Assembly: GCF_000316645.1 (NCBI RefSeq)
Contig: NC_019684.1
Location: 5,120,001 to 5,184,000, forward strand
DNA: 64,000 nt
Source: Nostoc sp. PCC 7524
GTDB taxonomy: Bacteria; Cyanobacteriota; Cyanobacteriia; Cyanobacteriales; Nostocaceae
Direction: 5' to 3'
Shown here: positions 36,893 to 45,258 of the stretch, piece after piece
Layout of the letters: each line of letters begins with the position of its first letter
Position numbering within the stretch: the stretch's first letter is position 1
Notes under the pieces: generated by a model
What the model was told of the DNA's origin: nothing
Seen by the model: only the letters and a program-made list of their open reading frames with translations
Databases searched by the model: none
Translations under genes and position numbers: made by a program

Positions 36893-37217
36893 TATTTGTT
36901 ATGCAAATCTTAGTCCGGCTGTAGGCTCAGAAATGGATAAACGCCGCCCAGTCCTGATAGTCAGCAATGATGCCAATAATCGTGCAGCTACTACAGTAAC
37001 AATATTACCGCTTACATCCAATGTCAGCCGTGTTTACCCGTTTGAGGTTTTACTTAATCCAGAGGATAGTGGTTTACCATTAGCGTCCAAAGTACAAGCG
37101 CAGCAGGTGCGAACAATTTCTAAGCAAAGGATTGTGTCAGAGGTAGTAAATAGTTTAAGTGAAGAGTTGATGCAATTAGTAAATGCTGCTCTTAAACTAC
37201 ATTTAAAGTTGGAGTGA
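36879..37217 (+). CDS. MazF/PemK-type mRNA endoribonuclease toxin
   Basis: A 112-residue toxin with the PemK/MazF core: KRGDICYANLSPAVGSEMDK with the catalytic Arg region, RRPVLIVSND, VTILPLTSNVSR, and the C-terminal QQVRTISKQRIVSEV. MazF proteins cleave mRNA at short motifs. Translation probably depends on the upstream antitoxin, with which the gene overlaps. The pair forms a type II toxin-antitoxin module. Confidence 0.92.
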   Translation: MKRGDICYANLSPAVGSEMDKRRPVLIVSNDANNRAATTVTILPLTSNVSRVYPFEVLLNPEDSGLPLASKVQAQQVRTISKQRIVSEVVNSLSEELMQLVNAALKLHLKLE

Positions 37218-37340
37218 ATGCCTTTTAACTGTCTGGGATATTAGTTTCAGGTGCAAATCTTAACACCCATAGAAATTATAAATATAGCTGTAGCCAATGA
37301 GATTAGGACATCAGGAAATCATAAAACCATTACCATCAGA

Positions 37341-37455
37341 GGCTTTTAAACCTGTAACCTATCACCTGTAACCTGTAACCTGTAACCTGTCACCTGTCCC
37401 CTGTAACCTGTCCCCTGTAACCTGTAACCTGTAACCTGTCACCTATCACCTGTTA
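37341..37455. repeat. CCTGTAA heptamer array
   Basis: About fourteen units of ACCTGTA/ACCTGTC/CCCTGTA. It is a different heptamer family from the GGGGATT arrays. It separates the MazEF module from a convergent Uma2 gene. Confidence 0.9.
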
Positions 37456-37477
37456 TATTTTGGTTTTGTCTAGCTAC

Positions 37478-38119
37478 TTACTGCACTGTAGCAATTGTCT
37501 CTCTCACCCAAGCACGAAAAGCACGAGTAGTAGAAACTTCGCCATCCTGTTTAGCTGCTAAAACAAACTGGGGAATCTCTTTCACTGGTACAGATGCAAA
37601 AGTCGGACTAATTTGGACTTCCGAATATTTCCCGCCTACAAGCGTATAAACTCTTAATGTACTGCCGTTATAACGCCAAAACTCAGGTACTCCCATCGCT
37701 GCATACAGCTTCAGCTTATCTATCGCAGGGCGAGAATATTCAATCTCTAGCACCAAATCAGGCGGTGGATCGGTGGCTAGGTCAATATTTTCTTTTTTTC
37801 TGACTAACCCCTCATTTTGGATGTAATAGCTACTATCTGGCTCGGCTCCCCGTTCTAAATCATCTCGCGTTAAAGTTAAAGAGCCAGAACGTTTAATTTC
37901 TAAACCAAATTCTTCGCACAGTACCCCAATAAATACCTCGATTAGACGGTTTGAGTTTTCGTGTGGCATGAGAGGGGTCATAATTTCTACTGTTCCATTT
38001 TCATAAGCCAGTCGGTAGCTGCGCTCTGTCCCCATCTCAATCAACATAGTTTTAAATGTCTGCCAGCTGATGTTGTGAAGTAAACTTCTCGTCTCTGCTG
38101 GTTGTGTTATGGCCACCAT
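37478..38119 (-). CDS. Uma2 family protein (putative endonuclease)
   Basis: A 213-residue protein of the Uma2/DUF820 family, which is very abundant in cyanobacteria and has a PD-(D/E)XK-like fold. Visible core elements are MTPLMPHENSNRLIEVFIG, EPDSSYYIQN with an active-site-type Asp, LVLEIEYSRPAIDKLKLYAA with Glu and Lys, and VPEFWRYNG. Nuclease activity is predicted but not well established. It is a single gene. Confidence 0.88.
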   Translation of the reverse strand: MVAITQPAETRSLLHNISWQTFKTMLIEMGTERSYRLAYENGTVEIMTPLMPHENSNRLIEVFIGVLCEEFGLEIKRSGSLTLTRDDLERGAEPDSSYYIQNEGLVRKKENIDLATDPPPDLVLEIEYSRPAIDKLKLYAAMGVPEFWRYNGSTLRVYTLVGGKYSEVQISPTFASVPVKEIPQFVLAAKQDGEVSTTRAFRAWVRETIATVQ

Positions 38120-38244
38120 AGTTGATTTCTCCCAAGAATATTGGCTTCAGGTGCGCTCTTAAAATCAATCATAAAGCCTGAGATAAGGGTTTCTCATCTG
38201 ATTGTGGTGGATAAAAGACTTCCAGAGCCAAAAATATCCAAAAT

Positions 38245-38308
38245 GTAGAGTGCGTCAGTGTGACAAAACCTAACTATGCTAATAAATATTCATACTGACG
38301 CACCCTAC
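38245..38308. repeat. GTAGGGTGCGTCAGT palindrome
   Basis: GTAGAGTGCGTCAGT (38245-38259) and ACTGACGCACCCTAC (38294-38308) are inverted copies with one mismatch. The same palindrome forms the core of the element at 9967-10085. Confidence 0.8.
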
Positions 38309-38434
38309 TGGCATGGCAAGCTCAAAGTAGTGCAAAAGTTCTTGTGGTGTGGGCATCTTGCCCGCACTGGACGAGCTAGAAGCCCATCCCACAAGAGAGT
38401 TTTAATGCAACATTTAAGGCTTGACACGCCACTA
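38305..38434. repeat. Inverted-repeat MITE-like element, copy 2
   Basis: This is a reverse-oriented copy of the element at 12590-12727. The inner segments (TGTGGTGTGGGCATCTTGCC, CACAAGAGAGTTTTAATGCA) are nearly identical to it, while the ends carry a few changes. It abuts the preceding palindrome and lies ~135 bases upstream of psaK. Confidence 0.9.
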
Positions 38435-38567
38435 CTTAGCTTTGAGCGTAAGCCCATCATAAAGCTTTACAAAAATGTATTTTGAATTTTGAATTGGTAT
38501 AACTCTATAATTTTCTAGGTCTAGATTTACTCTGACCTTATATCCTTGATATTTAGGAGAAAAAAGC

Positions 38568-38822
38568 TTGATTACATCTACCTTATTAGCAGCAGCTGCA
38601 TCTGTACCGGCAACTCCTGAATGGAGTCCTACTGTAGGAATTATTATCAGTGCCAGCAGTGTAGTAGCTCTTTTACTAACTCTCAATATTCAAAAGCCCC
38701 AAGTAGGGCCTAAATTACCTGGACTACCTGTAAGTTTGCCTGCCTTTGTCGGTGCAATGGCTCTTGGTCATGTGATCGGTATTGGTATTGTCTTAGGGCT
38801 AACTAACATTGGTCGCTTGTAA
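38568..38822 (+). CDS. psaK: Photosystem I subunit PsaK, copy 1
   Basis: A peripheral PSI membrane subunit at the antenna edge. The 84-residue product has two membrane helices (VGIIISASSVVALLLTLNI; VGAMALGHVIGIGIVLGLT) joined by the conserved loop QKPQVGPKLPG. The start is TTG 38568 with AGGAGA at 38555-38560, a good ribosome site; no ATG or GTG in frame is better placed. The N-terminal TLLAAAASVPATPEW is a short presequence. A second psaK follows 244 bases downstream. Confidence 0.93.
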   Translation: MITSTLLAAAASVPATPEWSPTVGIIISASSVVALLLTLNIQKPQVGPKLPGLPVSLPAFVGAMALGHVIGIGIVLGLTNIGRL

Positions 38823-39066
38823 ATTAAGATATCAGTAAGGCGTTATTTTCTACGTATTGCTGAATCTGAAACTTCACGACTATCCTATTCTTTCTCCAGC
38901 TATGGGCATTGGGATGTCAGCACAGAGGGCTTTTGTGTCATTTCTTTACTGATGAGGTATACCTAAACCTTTCTTTTGAGAGAGGTTCTGCAACTTCTGT
39001 AAGCGGAGTATGGACGTGGCTGTTAACTGACAGCTAAAACCTTTTGTTCATGCGGGAGAAAGAACT

Positions 39067-39345
39067 ATGTTTTCATCAATATTATTTGCAGTCCAAGTTA
39101 CTGTTCCCAACACTGGTACTACTTGGAACTGGACAGGAACACCAATTATTATTGGCAGTTGCTTATTAGTTTTGCTAATTGCTGGCTGGTCAATTGAGAA
39201 ACCCCATGTTGGCCCGAAAATGCCTTTACCTTTCCCATCATTATTTAATAATCCCAGTGTTGGCACTTTCTTGGCAGCTATGAGTTTTGGTCACATCATT
39301 GGTGTTGCTGCTATTTTGGGCTTGACTAATCTCGGTGTGATTTAA
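39067..39345 (+). CDS. psaK: Photosystem I subunit PsaK, copy 2
   Basis: A 92-residue diverged paralogue of the upstream PsaK. It has the same layout: helix ([17 protein letters not shown]), loop [16 protein letters not shown], and helix ([20 protein letters not shown]). The loop between the helices is longer than in copy 1 and includes FNNPSVG. GGGAGAAAG lies 7-15 bases before the ATG. Cyanobacteria use alternative PsaK forms under changed light or stress, so the two copies may be expressed differently; the sequence does not show how. Confidence 0.92.
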   Translation: MFSSILFAVQVTVPNTGTTWNWTGTPIIIGSCLLVLLIAGWSIEKPHVGPKMPLPFPSLFNNPSVGTFLAAMSFGHIIGVAAILGLTNLGVI

Positions 39346-39414
39346 CAGTATCTAAAATCACAGCCAACCACTTTTAAAACACCCTTTCAGCAACTCACAC
39401 ATTATTTAAAGTTT

Positions 39415-39756
39415 GTAGTAAGGACTTTAGTCCTGATTTTGTTCGGGTAGCCTCTCAAGGAGAAAAAAGGACAAAAATTGAGAAGGTATAAGCTGAAAAA
39501 CATTTAGTTTGCATATTCAAATGCGGTTATATTCTTTTAAAGGGGTATCTTACCCGTCCATGATATGCAAGTTAAATATGGGACAGCTTAACATATTTTC
39601 GGAACGCTTCCCTAATAGACATCTCCAGATTCCAGAAACCTTGTAGAGACGTTCCATGGAACGTCTCTACATTCTTTTTTGGAGATGTCTAATAATCGCA
39701 AAGCCTTGATTATTCTTGCGAGTCGGTAATTCCTAGAGGACTAAAGTCCTGACTAC
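39415..39756. repeat. 342-bp element with 20-bp terminal inverted repeats
   Basis: GTAGTAAGGACTTTAGTCCT (39415-39434) is repeated inverted at 39737-39756 with two differences. Inside, at 39616-39691, TAGACATCTCCA and TGGAGATGTCTA enclose the perfect palindrome GTAGAGACGTTC-CATG-GAACGTCTCTAC. No ORF is present. This looks like a non-autonomous transposon carrying a second small palindromic element. Confidence 0.8.
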
Positions 39757-39760
39757 AGAC

Positions 39761-39798
39761 AAAAAAGATACCACAAACCTAAAAAGCTTGTGGTTTTT
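39761..39798. terminator. Terminator after pilQ
   Basis: ACCACAA (39770-39776) pairs with TTGTGGT (39788-39794). On the minus strand a T-rich tail (from AAAAAA at 39761) follows the stem, and on the plus strand TTTTT follows too, so it can act in both directions. It is 65 bases beyond the pilQ stop. Confidence 0.7.
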
Positions 39799-39862
39799 AG
39801 TCAAACTCTATTAACAAATTAAGGCAAGGTAGGAAAATCATAATGTATACCTACCTAGTGAT

Positions 39863-42352
39863 TTATCGCCTAGGTGTACCTAAACCACGACGCTCAAGCA
39901 TTTGCCGCACTTGTGGGCTAGGAGTGTAGTTATAGCCGTAAGCAGAGTTTTCTGAGTCATCCATAACTTGAGGTGTGAGTAATACAATTACTTCATTTCG
40001 TTGGTTAGTTCTATTTGTGCTTCTAAACAGTGAACCAAGCAGGGGAATATCACCTAAAATCGGAAGTTTGCTTACAGAAACTTTATCTGATTCTTGAATA
40101 ATGCCACTAAGAATTAAGGTTTGACCATCTCTCAAACGAATTAGCCCAGATTTAAGACTGCGTTGGGATATGAGAGTAATGCTACCATCGGCAGTTGGTG
40201 CTGTACCACCCGGTGCAGACACGGTAGGTGCGACGGACAACGAAACAAAACCATTATCATCAATTCTGTCCACTTTAACTGCCAAAGTCAGACCTGCATC
40301 CTTAATGATAGGTTTTCTGGTAGAGGAGGATTGAGAATTTGTTCCTGTTGATGAACTCTGTTCTGAACTTTCAAAACCTCCAAATACTTCTGTGGTTAAT
40401 TTCACTACAGCCTCTTGACCTTCTTGCACAATTAAAGTTGGGTCAGTCAAAATTTTGGCATTGCCATTTGTAACTTGAGCCTGCAAGCTAGCAAGAAGAC
40501 GTTTAGGATACTGAAATAGACTAGGTAGTGCAGCCGTTACACTTCCACGAGTTCCTTCAGTAACAGTGGTGGTTTCAGTTACTACCCCTGTATCTGGATT
40601 GGTAGTAGTAGTGCTTCTGATAATGTTTGGTGTTCCTTCAGTAACTTGGGTAATTCCAGTATTGAATGGATCCCCTGAAATACCTGCTCTTCTCTGTAAA
40701 AAGCTGAGATCCTGACCTTGTGTCTCAGTAATAGAGCCTCCACCTGGATTGTTGATATTGATTCTTCTAGTGTCTACTCCAGTGTTAGGAACCGGTCCAA
40801 CAGTTTGAGTTAAATCCAAGAAAGTATTACCACCACTATAGGGATTAGCAGTCACGGTTGGATTGAGACTGTTACGCACATTATTAGCATTAGGTGGATT
40901 AAAACCGCCAAAATTAACTGATGCTGCACCGCCATCACTGGAGAAGAAGTTATTACCTATTCCAAAAGAAAAGCTAGAGTTGGATTCTTGGAGATTCAGA
41001 AGGTTGACATCAATGATTTTGACGTTAACTACTACTTGACGACGACGAATATCAAGCTGAGTCAGTTGAGCCATTGCTATGTCCACTTGCCTGGGTGGCC
41101 CGATTAACGTAAGAGAATTAGTCCGCTCATCTCCTAATGCTTGTAGACCTCTGAGTAAAGGTCTTGAGTCTTGAAATTCAGCTCTTTGAGTTTCTAATTT
41201 AGTTTCTGTAGTTGTTTGAGTTTGAGTAACTGCTACATTCGCTGCACCCCCTACAGGTACAGCATTGACACTTGTTACAAGTCTTTCCCTGCTAATAGCA
41301 CTCTCAGCCCCTAAGCCGACTAAAAAGTTAAGAGCCACTCCTACCGTTACCTGATTGAGTCGCAGGTTACGCATAACTACATCACGGGTGGAATTAGGCA
41401 GTTTTGCCCCAACAAAAATAGTCCTGTTGCTGCGGTTAGCTTCTAAACCACTCAGGCGTAAGACGTAGTTAAACACATCTTGCACTGGCTCATTTTCTAT
41501 ATCTAAAGAGATGGTTTGTTGAATTGCCTGGCCTTCACCTCCTGGAGCTTTACCATCAGCATCACCTATATAAGCCAAGTTGAGATTAGCCGCACGAGCT
41601 AGCAAAGATAAAACCTCACGGACTGGTGCATCCCGCAAGACAAGACGAGGTACACGTTCCTGTGTACCCAAATCTATGGTGCTAGGAGAAGCATCGGTAG
41701 CAGAAATGGCAATATCCCCTACTGGTGGAGCAACGGCTCTAGGTAAAAATGGCGGTGCTTGGCTGACAGGTTGACCTACTCCCGCCGGTTGTGCCGGTCT
41801 ACCATCAATTGTGACTTCCGGGTTGGGTACAAGCACATTGGGGACTGCACCTGGTTGAGCCACCGTAGAACCAGGGGGTGTTGATACTGGTGGTGTTGTA
41901 GATACTGGTGGTGTTGGGGTAATTGGTGCTGATGCTGTGGTTCCGGTTGATGGGGTGTAACTGAGGGTGATTGCTTCTGGTTTTCGCTCTACAGGTTGAC
42001 CACTTGGTGCATCATTGTTACCTGTGACTATCACCCGAATACTATTAGCATCTAGTTGAGTAACCTCTACAGAGGCAATGCCCGGCGCAGGATTATCTTG
42101 GCGGAAATTATTGCCTTGCCGTAAACGCAGTTGCGTATTGATAATATCGGAAACTAAAGTTTTGCCTCTTTTCGTTGTAAAAATTTGCGGGCGCGAGCCG
42201 GCAGAAGTTTTTAAAATAACGCTAACTCCCCCATTGCCTGGGTTTAGCTTTACTTCACTAACTTGTGTAACTTGTGCTAATACTGGTTGCGCTGCCAGAA
42301 AGGATAAAGCAGCAGCACCCAAAATAAAATTATTACCGTGAAGCTGTTTCAC
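39863..42352 (-). CDS. pilQ: Type IV pilus secretin PilQ
   Basis: The outer-membrane pore through which the type IV pilus leaves the cell; needed for motility and DNA uptake. The 829-residue protein has a signal peptide (~1-26), an AMIN domain (~30-130), a Pro/Thr-rich linker (~130-215), secretin N-terminal domains (~225-450; LVLRDAPVREVLSLLARAAN), an Asn/Gly/Thr-rich stretch (~460-600), and the secretin core (~610-800; LPILGDIPLLGSLFRS, EVIVLLTPQVM). The start is GTG with GAGGAA upstream. It is last in pilM-N-O-Q; no pilP is present. Confidence 0.95.
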   Translation of the reverse strand: MKQLHGNNFILGAAALSFLAAQPVLAQVTQVSEVKLNPGNGGVSVILKTSAGSRPQIFTTKRGKTLVSDIINTQLRLRQGNNFRQDNPAPGIASVEVTQLDANSIRVIVTGNNDAPSGQPVERKPEAITLSYTPSTGTTASAPITPTPPVSTTPPVSTPPGSTVAQPGAVPNVLVPNPEVTIDGRPAQPAGVGQPVSQAPPFLPRAVAPPVGDIAISATDASPSTIDLGTQERVPRLVLRDAPVREVLSLLARAANLNLAYIGDADGKAPGGEGQAIQQTISLDIENEPVQDVFNYVLRLSGLEANRSNRTIFVGAKLPNSTRDVVMRNLRLNQVTVGVALNFLVGLGAESAISRERLVTSVNAVPVGGAANVAVTQTQTTTETKLETQRAEFQDSRPLLRGLQALGDERTNSLTLIGPPRQVDIAMAQLTQLDIRRRQVVVNVKIIDVNLLNLQESNSSFSFGIGNNFFSSDGGAASVNFGGFNPPNANNVRNSLNPTVTANPYSGGNTFLDLTQTVGPVPNTGVDTRRININNPGGGSITETQGQDLSFLQRRAGISGDPFNTGITQVTEGTPNIIRSTTTTNPDTGVVTETTTVTEGTRGSVTAALPSLFQYPKRLLASLQAQVTNGNAKILTDPTLIVQEGQEAVVKLTTEVFGGFESSEQSSSTGTNSQSSSTRKPIIKDAGLTLAVKVDRIDDNGFVSLSVAPTVSAPGGTAPTADGSITLISQRSLKSGLIRLRDGQTLILSGIIQESDKVSVSKLPILGDIPLLGSLFRSTNRTNQRNEVIVLLTPQVMDDSENSAYGYNYTPSPQVRQMLERRGLGTPRR

Positions 42353-42473
42353 AGTTCATTCCTCACCTAATAATCAATTCAAAATAGTCTAAGACAAGGC
42401 TTGCGCCTACAAAATTCAAAATGAGAGAACTATTCTCTTCTCCTACACTTAGCCCCTAGACTCTAGCCGGGAA

Positions 42474-43241
42474 TTATTTCTTAGGGGTTGCTGTAGCAGT
42501 AGCTATTTCTTCTGGATTAAGGGGCATCAATGCCTGTAATTGGAAAGATGTCGTAATTGGTGCAGGCCCTATCCTCCGTACAGGTTTACCAGATGCGTTA
42601 GTGGCTTGTATGTTGGCTAATGTTGATTGATAGTCTTTCACTATTAGTAATGGTTGCAAACGCTCTATATTCCGAAGAATCGATTGGGTTTGTTCGTAAG
42701 TACCGATAATTTCAACATTAACGCTACTGCGTTTGAGCCTACCGTTAACGGCTGTTCCTAGAGAACCATCGCTAACAACTTCTGGTTTTTGTGTAGCTGG
42801 CACGAACTTTTGCAGTTTGGCTCTGACAGCATTGATATTCAGAGGAGTTGGAGAACTACCTGACTCAACTAAACGATTGAGATCCAACAGTAGGGTGTCT
42901 AAGGTTTTCTCATCGGAGAATAAAGCTAAAACCTGTTGTTTCTGCTGTTTGGCTTGGGCTAGCTCTTCTTTGACTTTGCCAATCTGTTTGACGGCAGCTT
43001 GCTTTTGTTGGATTTGTCCTTGCAAGTCGTTGTTTTGTGCTTGTTTTTGTTGATAGCTTTCCCAGGCTGGCATCACCATGTTGAGCAGCATATACATGGC
43101 TCCGGCTATACCTAAGACCCCCACCGCAAGTCCAATGATTTTGGGTGTAAAGCTGATACCAAAAACAACGGGGTAAGTTGGTGCGCCTGAATCGAAATCT
43201 CCGGCGTGTTCGGCAAAATTTAAGTCTTCACTCAGCGTCAT
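42474..43241 (-). CDS. pilO: Type IV pilus inner-membrane protein PilO
   Basis: A 255-residue alignment-complex protein that dimerises with PilN in the periplasm. A cytoplasmic tail of ~30 residues precedes one membrane helix (~33-55), a Gln/Lys-rich coiled coil (~58-105), and a periplasmic ferredoxin-like domain (RSSVNVEIIGTYEQTQSILR). Overlap with pilN by four bases indicates translational coupling. The C-terminal 15 residues are Ala/Thr-rich and variable. Confidence 0.9.
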   Translation of the reverse strand: MTLSEDLNFAEHAGDFDSGAPTYPVVFGISFTPKIIGLAVGVLGIAGAMYMLLNMVMPAWESYQQKQAQNNDLQGQIQQKQAAVKQIGKVKEELAQAKQQKQQVLALFSDEKTLDTLLLDLNRLVESGSSPTPLNINAVRAKLQKFVPATQKPEVVSDGSLGTAVNGRLKRSSVNVEIIGTYEQTQSILRNIERLQPLLIVKDYQSTLANIQATNASGKPVRRIGPAPITTSFQLQALMPLNPEEIATATATPKK

Positions 43242-44002
43242 CGTGCAATGACTCCTGTTTGTTGCATATTACGAATTCGGGCTACTAATCCCACTGTGCC
43301 TTTTTGTTCTAATTCCCTGATTAACTCAGAGGCTGGAACATCACTCAGACTGGATTGAATAGTATATTTAACTACCTGGGGCGGCTTAATTGCTACACCG
43401 TTGTTACCAGCAGTTGGTTGCACTGGCGCATCTACTAAAGTAGCTGTAGTAATTCTGCTTTCAGAAGACTTTAAGAATCGCGACTGTTGCAGGCTTAACA
43501 AAAAATCATTGACATCGTTAAAAGAGCGAGCCAAGCCGGTAATTTCTATGCCACCCGCAGGATTAGGAGAGGGTTGTCCTTCGGCTGGGGGAGTGGGTGG
43601 GATTTGCTTAACGTTCTCAATCTGCACGGATGCGGGGATGCGATCGCGCAAATCTTGTAACATGGCCGACCAAGGACGAATCTGATCAAATACAGTCACT
43701 AAACTTTGTGTTTCGCCTTTGACGGCGTTGGTTTGCTCCTTGATTTTGTTAATATTGCTGATTTCTGCGTCTAACTTCTTGCCTTCTTCTTCGAGTTGGG
43801 CGATCGCCTGCTCTAGCTTGCTAGTTTCCGCCTGCAAAAACCACAACCCACCTCCAACCAAGAGGGGAAAAGTTACACCTAGCCCCACACCGATATACAC
43901 TGGTGTTAAATTCCCAGTTGGCAGTTTAATTCCTGACTTTTTCTCAGACTGGGGTTGGTAAGCTGGGCGGTCTTTGAGAAAATTAATATCTAGACTGTAC
44001 AT
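43238..44002 (-). CDS. pilN: Type IV pilus assembly protein PilN
   Basis: A 254-residue inner-membrane protein with a short cytoplasmic N-terminus (MYSLDINFLKDRPAYQP, where family members contact PilM), one membrane helix (~33-55), a coiled coil (LEQAIAQLEEEGKKLDAEIS), and a periplasmic domain with IPASVQIENVKQIPPTP and IEITGLARSFNDVNDFLLSL. It sits four bases after pilM and overlaps pilO, confirming the operon. Confidence 0.92.
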   Translation of the reverse strand: MYSLDINFLKDRPAYQPQSEKKSGIKLPTGNLTPVYIGVGLGVTFPLLVGGGLWFLQAETSKLEQAIAQLEEEGKKLDAEISNINKIKEQTNAVKGETQSLVTVFDQIRPWSAMLQDLRDRIPASVQIENVKQIPPTPPAEGQPSPNPAGGIEITGLARSFNDVNDFLLSLQQSRFLKSSESRITTATLVDAPVQPTAGNNGVAIKPPQVVKYTIQSSLSDVPASELIRELEQKGTVGLVARIRNMQQTGVIAR

Positions 44003-44006
44003 TTAG

Positions 44007-45113
44007 TTACACCTCCCGCATCCCTAAACCAAGGATGATCCCTAAACCAGAGCGTTGTGTTGCTGGATACTTACCTTCGTCAACTTGCAAGGACAAACAC
44101 CCAATGGGATCTATTTGGCTAGTGGGTATACTGAGTCTTTGTGTAAAGAACTCATCTAGCTGTTGCAATCCACCACCGGGGCCAGCTAATAAAATCTGTG
44201 CTACTTCTAAGTTTTCACTTTGATTTAAGTAAAAATCTATAGAACGGCGTAGTTCATCTGTGAGTTCTCCCAAGATTCGCAATACACCAGCCATCCCAGG
44301 ATTTGTTTCTGTGACTCCAGTTTTTTCAGCGTCTCCCGGAGTTACAGAAAGTGTCATTTCATATAACATTTCCATATCCCGTGATGCAGGTAGACTCATT
44401 GCCCTGGCTAAAGCCATTTGCATTTGGTTAGTACCAATGGGTACAGTCCGCGAAAATTGGGGTACTCCGTTGACAACGATCGCAATTTCTGTACTGTCGA
44501 ACTCTATATCAACTAAGACGGCTGCTTCTTGTGGGCTTAATTCTCGCAAATGGCGATCGCGAATTGTCCGAATCAGTGCAAAACTGTTAATCTCTAAAAC
44601 ATCAATTTGCAATCCTGCTTGCTCAAAGGTACTAATATATGTATCTGTCACGTCCTTGCGGGTGGCAACTAACAGTACCTGTACCTTTTCAATGCCGTCT
44701 TCATCTACAAAGTACCCAAGTTTTTGATAATCTACATCAGCTTCTTCACGGGGATAGGGTAAATACAACCCTGCTTCATGGTTTAACACCATCTCCCGGA
44801 GTTCTTTGTCATCCAACTCCGCCGGTACAGGTATGATCCGCACAATCGATTCCCTACCGGGAACACCAGTAGCCACCCGTGAAGTCTTGATCTTACTTTC
44901 AGCTAAGGCTTGCTGAATTAGTTGCGCCATGGCTGGGGGATCATTGATTTGTCCATCGGTGACAATCCCCTCTGGAACTGCTACCGAAGTTAAAGATTCG
45001 AGTTTCAAGCCCTGGCGCTGCTTGCGTAGCTGAACTACATTCACTCGTTCTGGTGCTATTTCAACACCCACCCCTTTATGAGATTTGCCAAACAGACTAT
45101 TGAAACTTTTCAC
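44007..45113 (-). CDS. pilM: Type IV pilus assembly protein PilM
   Basis: A 368-residue cytoplasmic actin-like protein that binds the PilN N-terminus and couples the pilus motor to the alignment complex. FtsA/PilM-type motifs are KGVGVEIAPERVNVVQL (phosphate 1), VLVDIEFDSTEIAIVVNGV (phosphate 2), and ILLAGPGGGLQQLDEFF (adenosine loop). The start is GTG 45113. It heads the operon pilM-pilN-pilO-pilQ; the 145-base gap to the divergent sugar-binding protein should contain its promoter. Confidence 0.94.
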   Translation of the reverse strand: MKSFNSLFGKSHKGVGVEIAPERVNVVQLRKQRQGLKLESLTSVAVPEGIVTDGQINDPPAMAQLIQQALAESKIKTSRVATGVPGRESIVRIIPVPAELDDKELREMVLNHEAGLYLPYPREEADVDYQKLGYFVDEDGIEKVQVLLVATRKDVTDTYISTFEQAGLQIDVLEINSFALIRTIRDRHLRELSPQEAAVLVDIEFDSTEIAIVVNGVPQFSRTVPIGTNQMQMALARAMSLPASRDMEMLYEMTLSVTPGDAEKTGVTETNPGMAGVLRILGELTDELRRSIDFYLNQSENLEVAQILLAGPGGGLQQLDEFFTQRLSIPTSQIDPIGCLSLQVDEGKYPATQRSGLGIILGLGMREV

Positions 45114-45258
45114 CGCGTTTATGTCCGATGCAATGCTAATTTGTAAACTTTAAATGTTACTAAAGAATATTCACGGTAATAGGTAATTGATTTAGCCTAT
45201 AATCTCGACAATTCTGCATAAGCTTCTGCCCCTGATCAAGCGTAAAAATACTGGTAAG

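Noticed and set aside
37341..37455. Regular repeats that could suggest a CRISPR array
   Set aside because: The units are 7 bases with no spacers; this is a heptamer tandem repeat. No CRISPR array or cas gene was seen.
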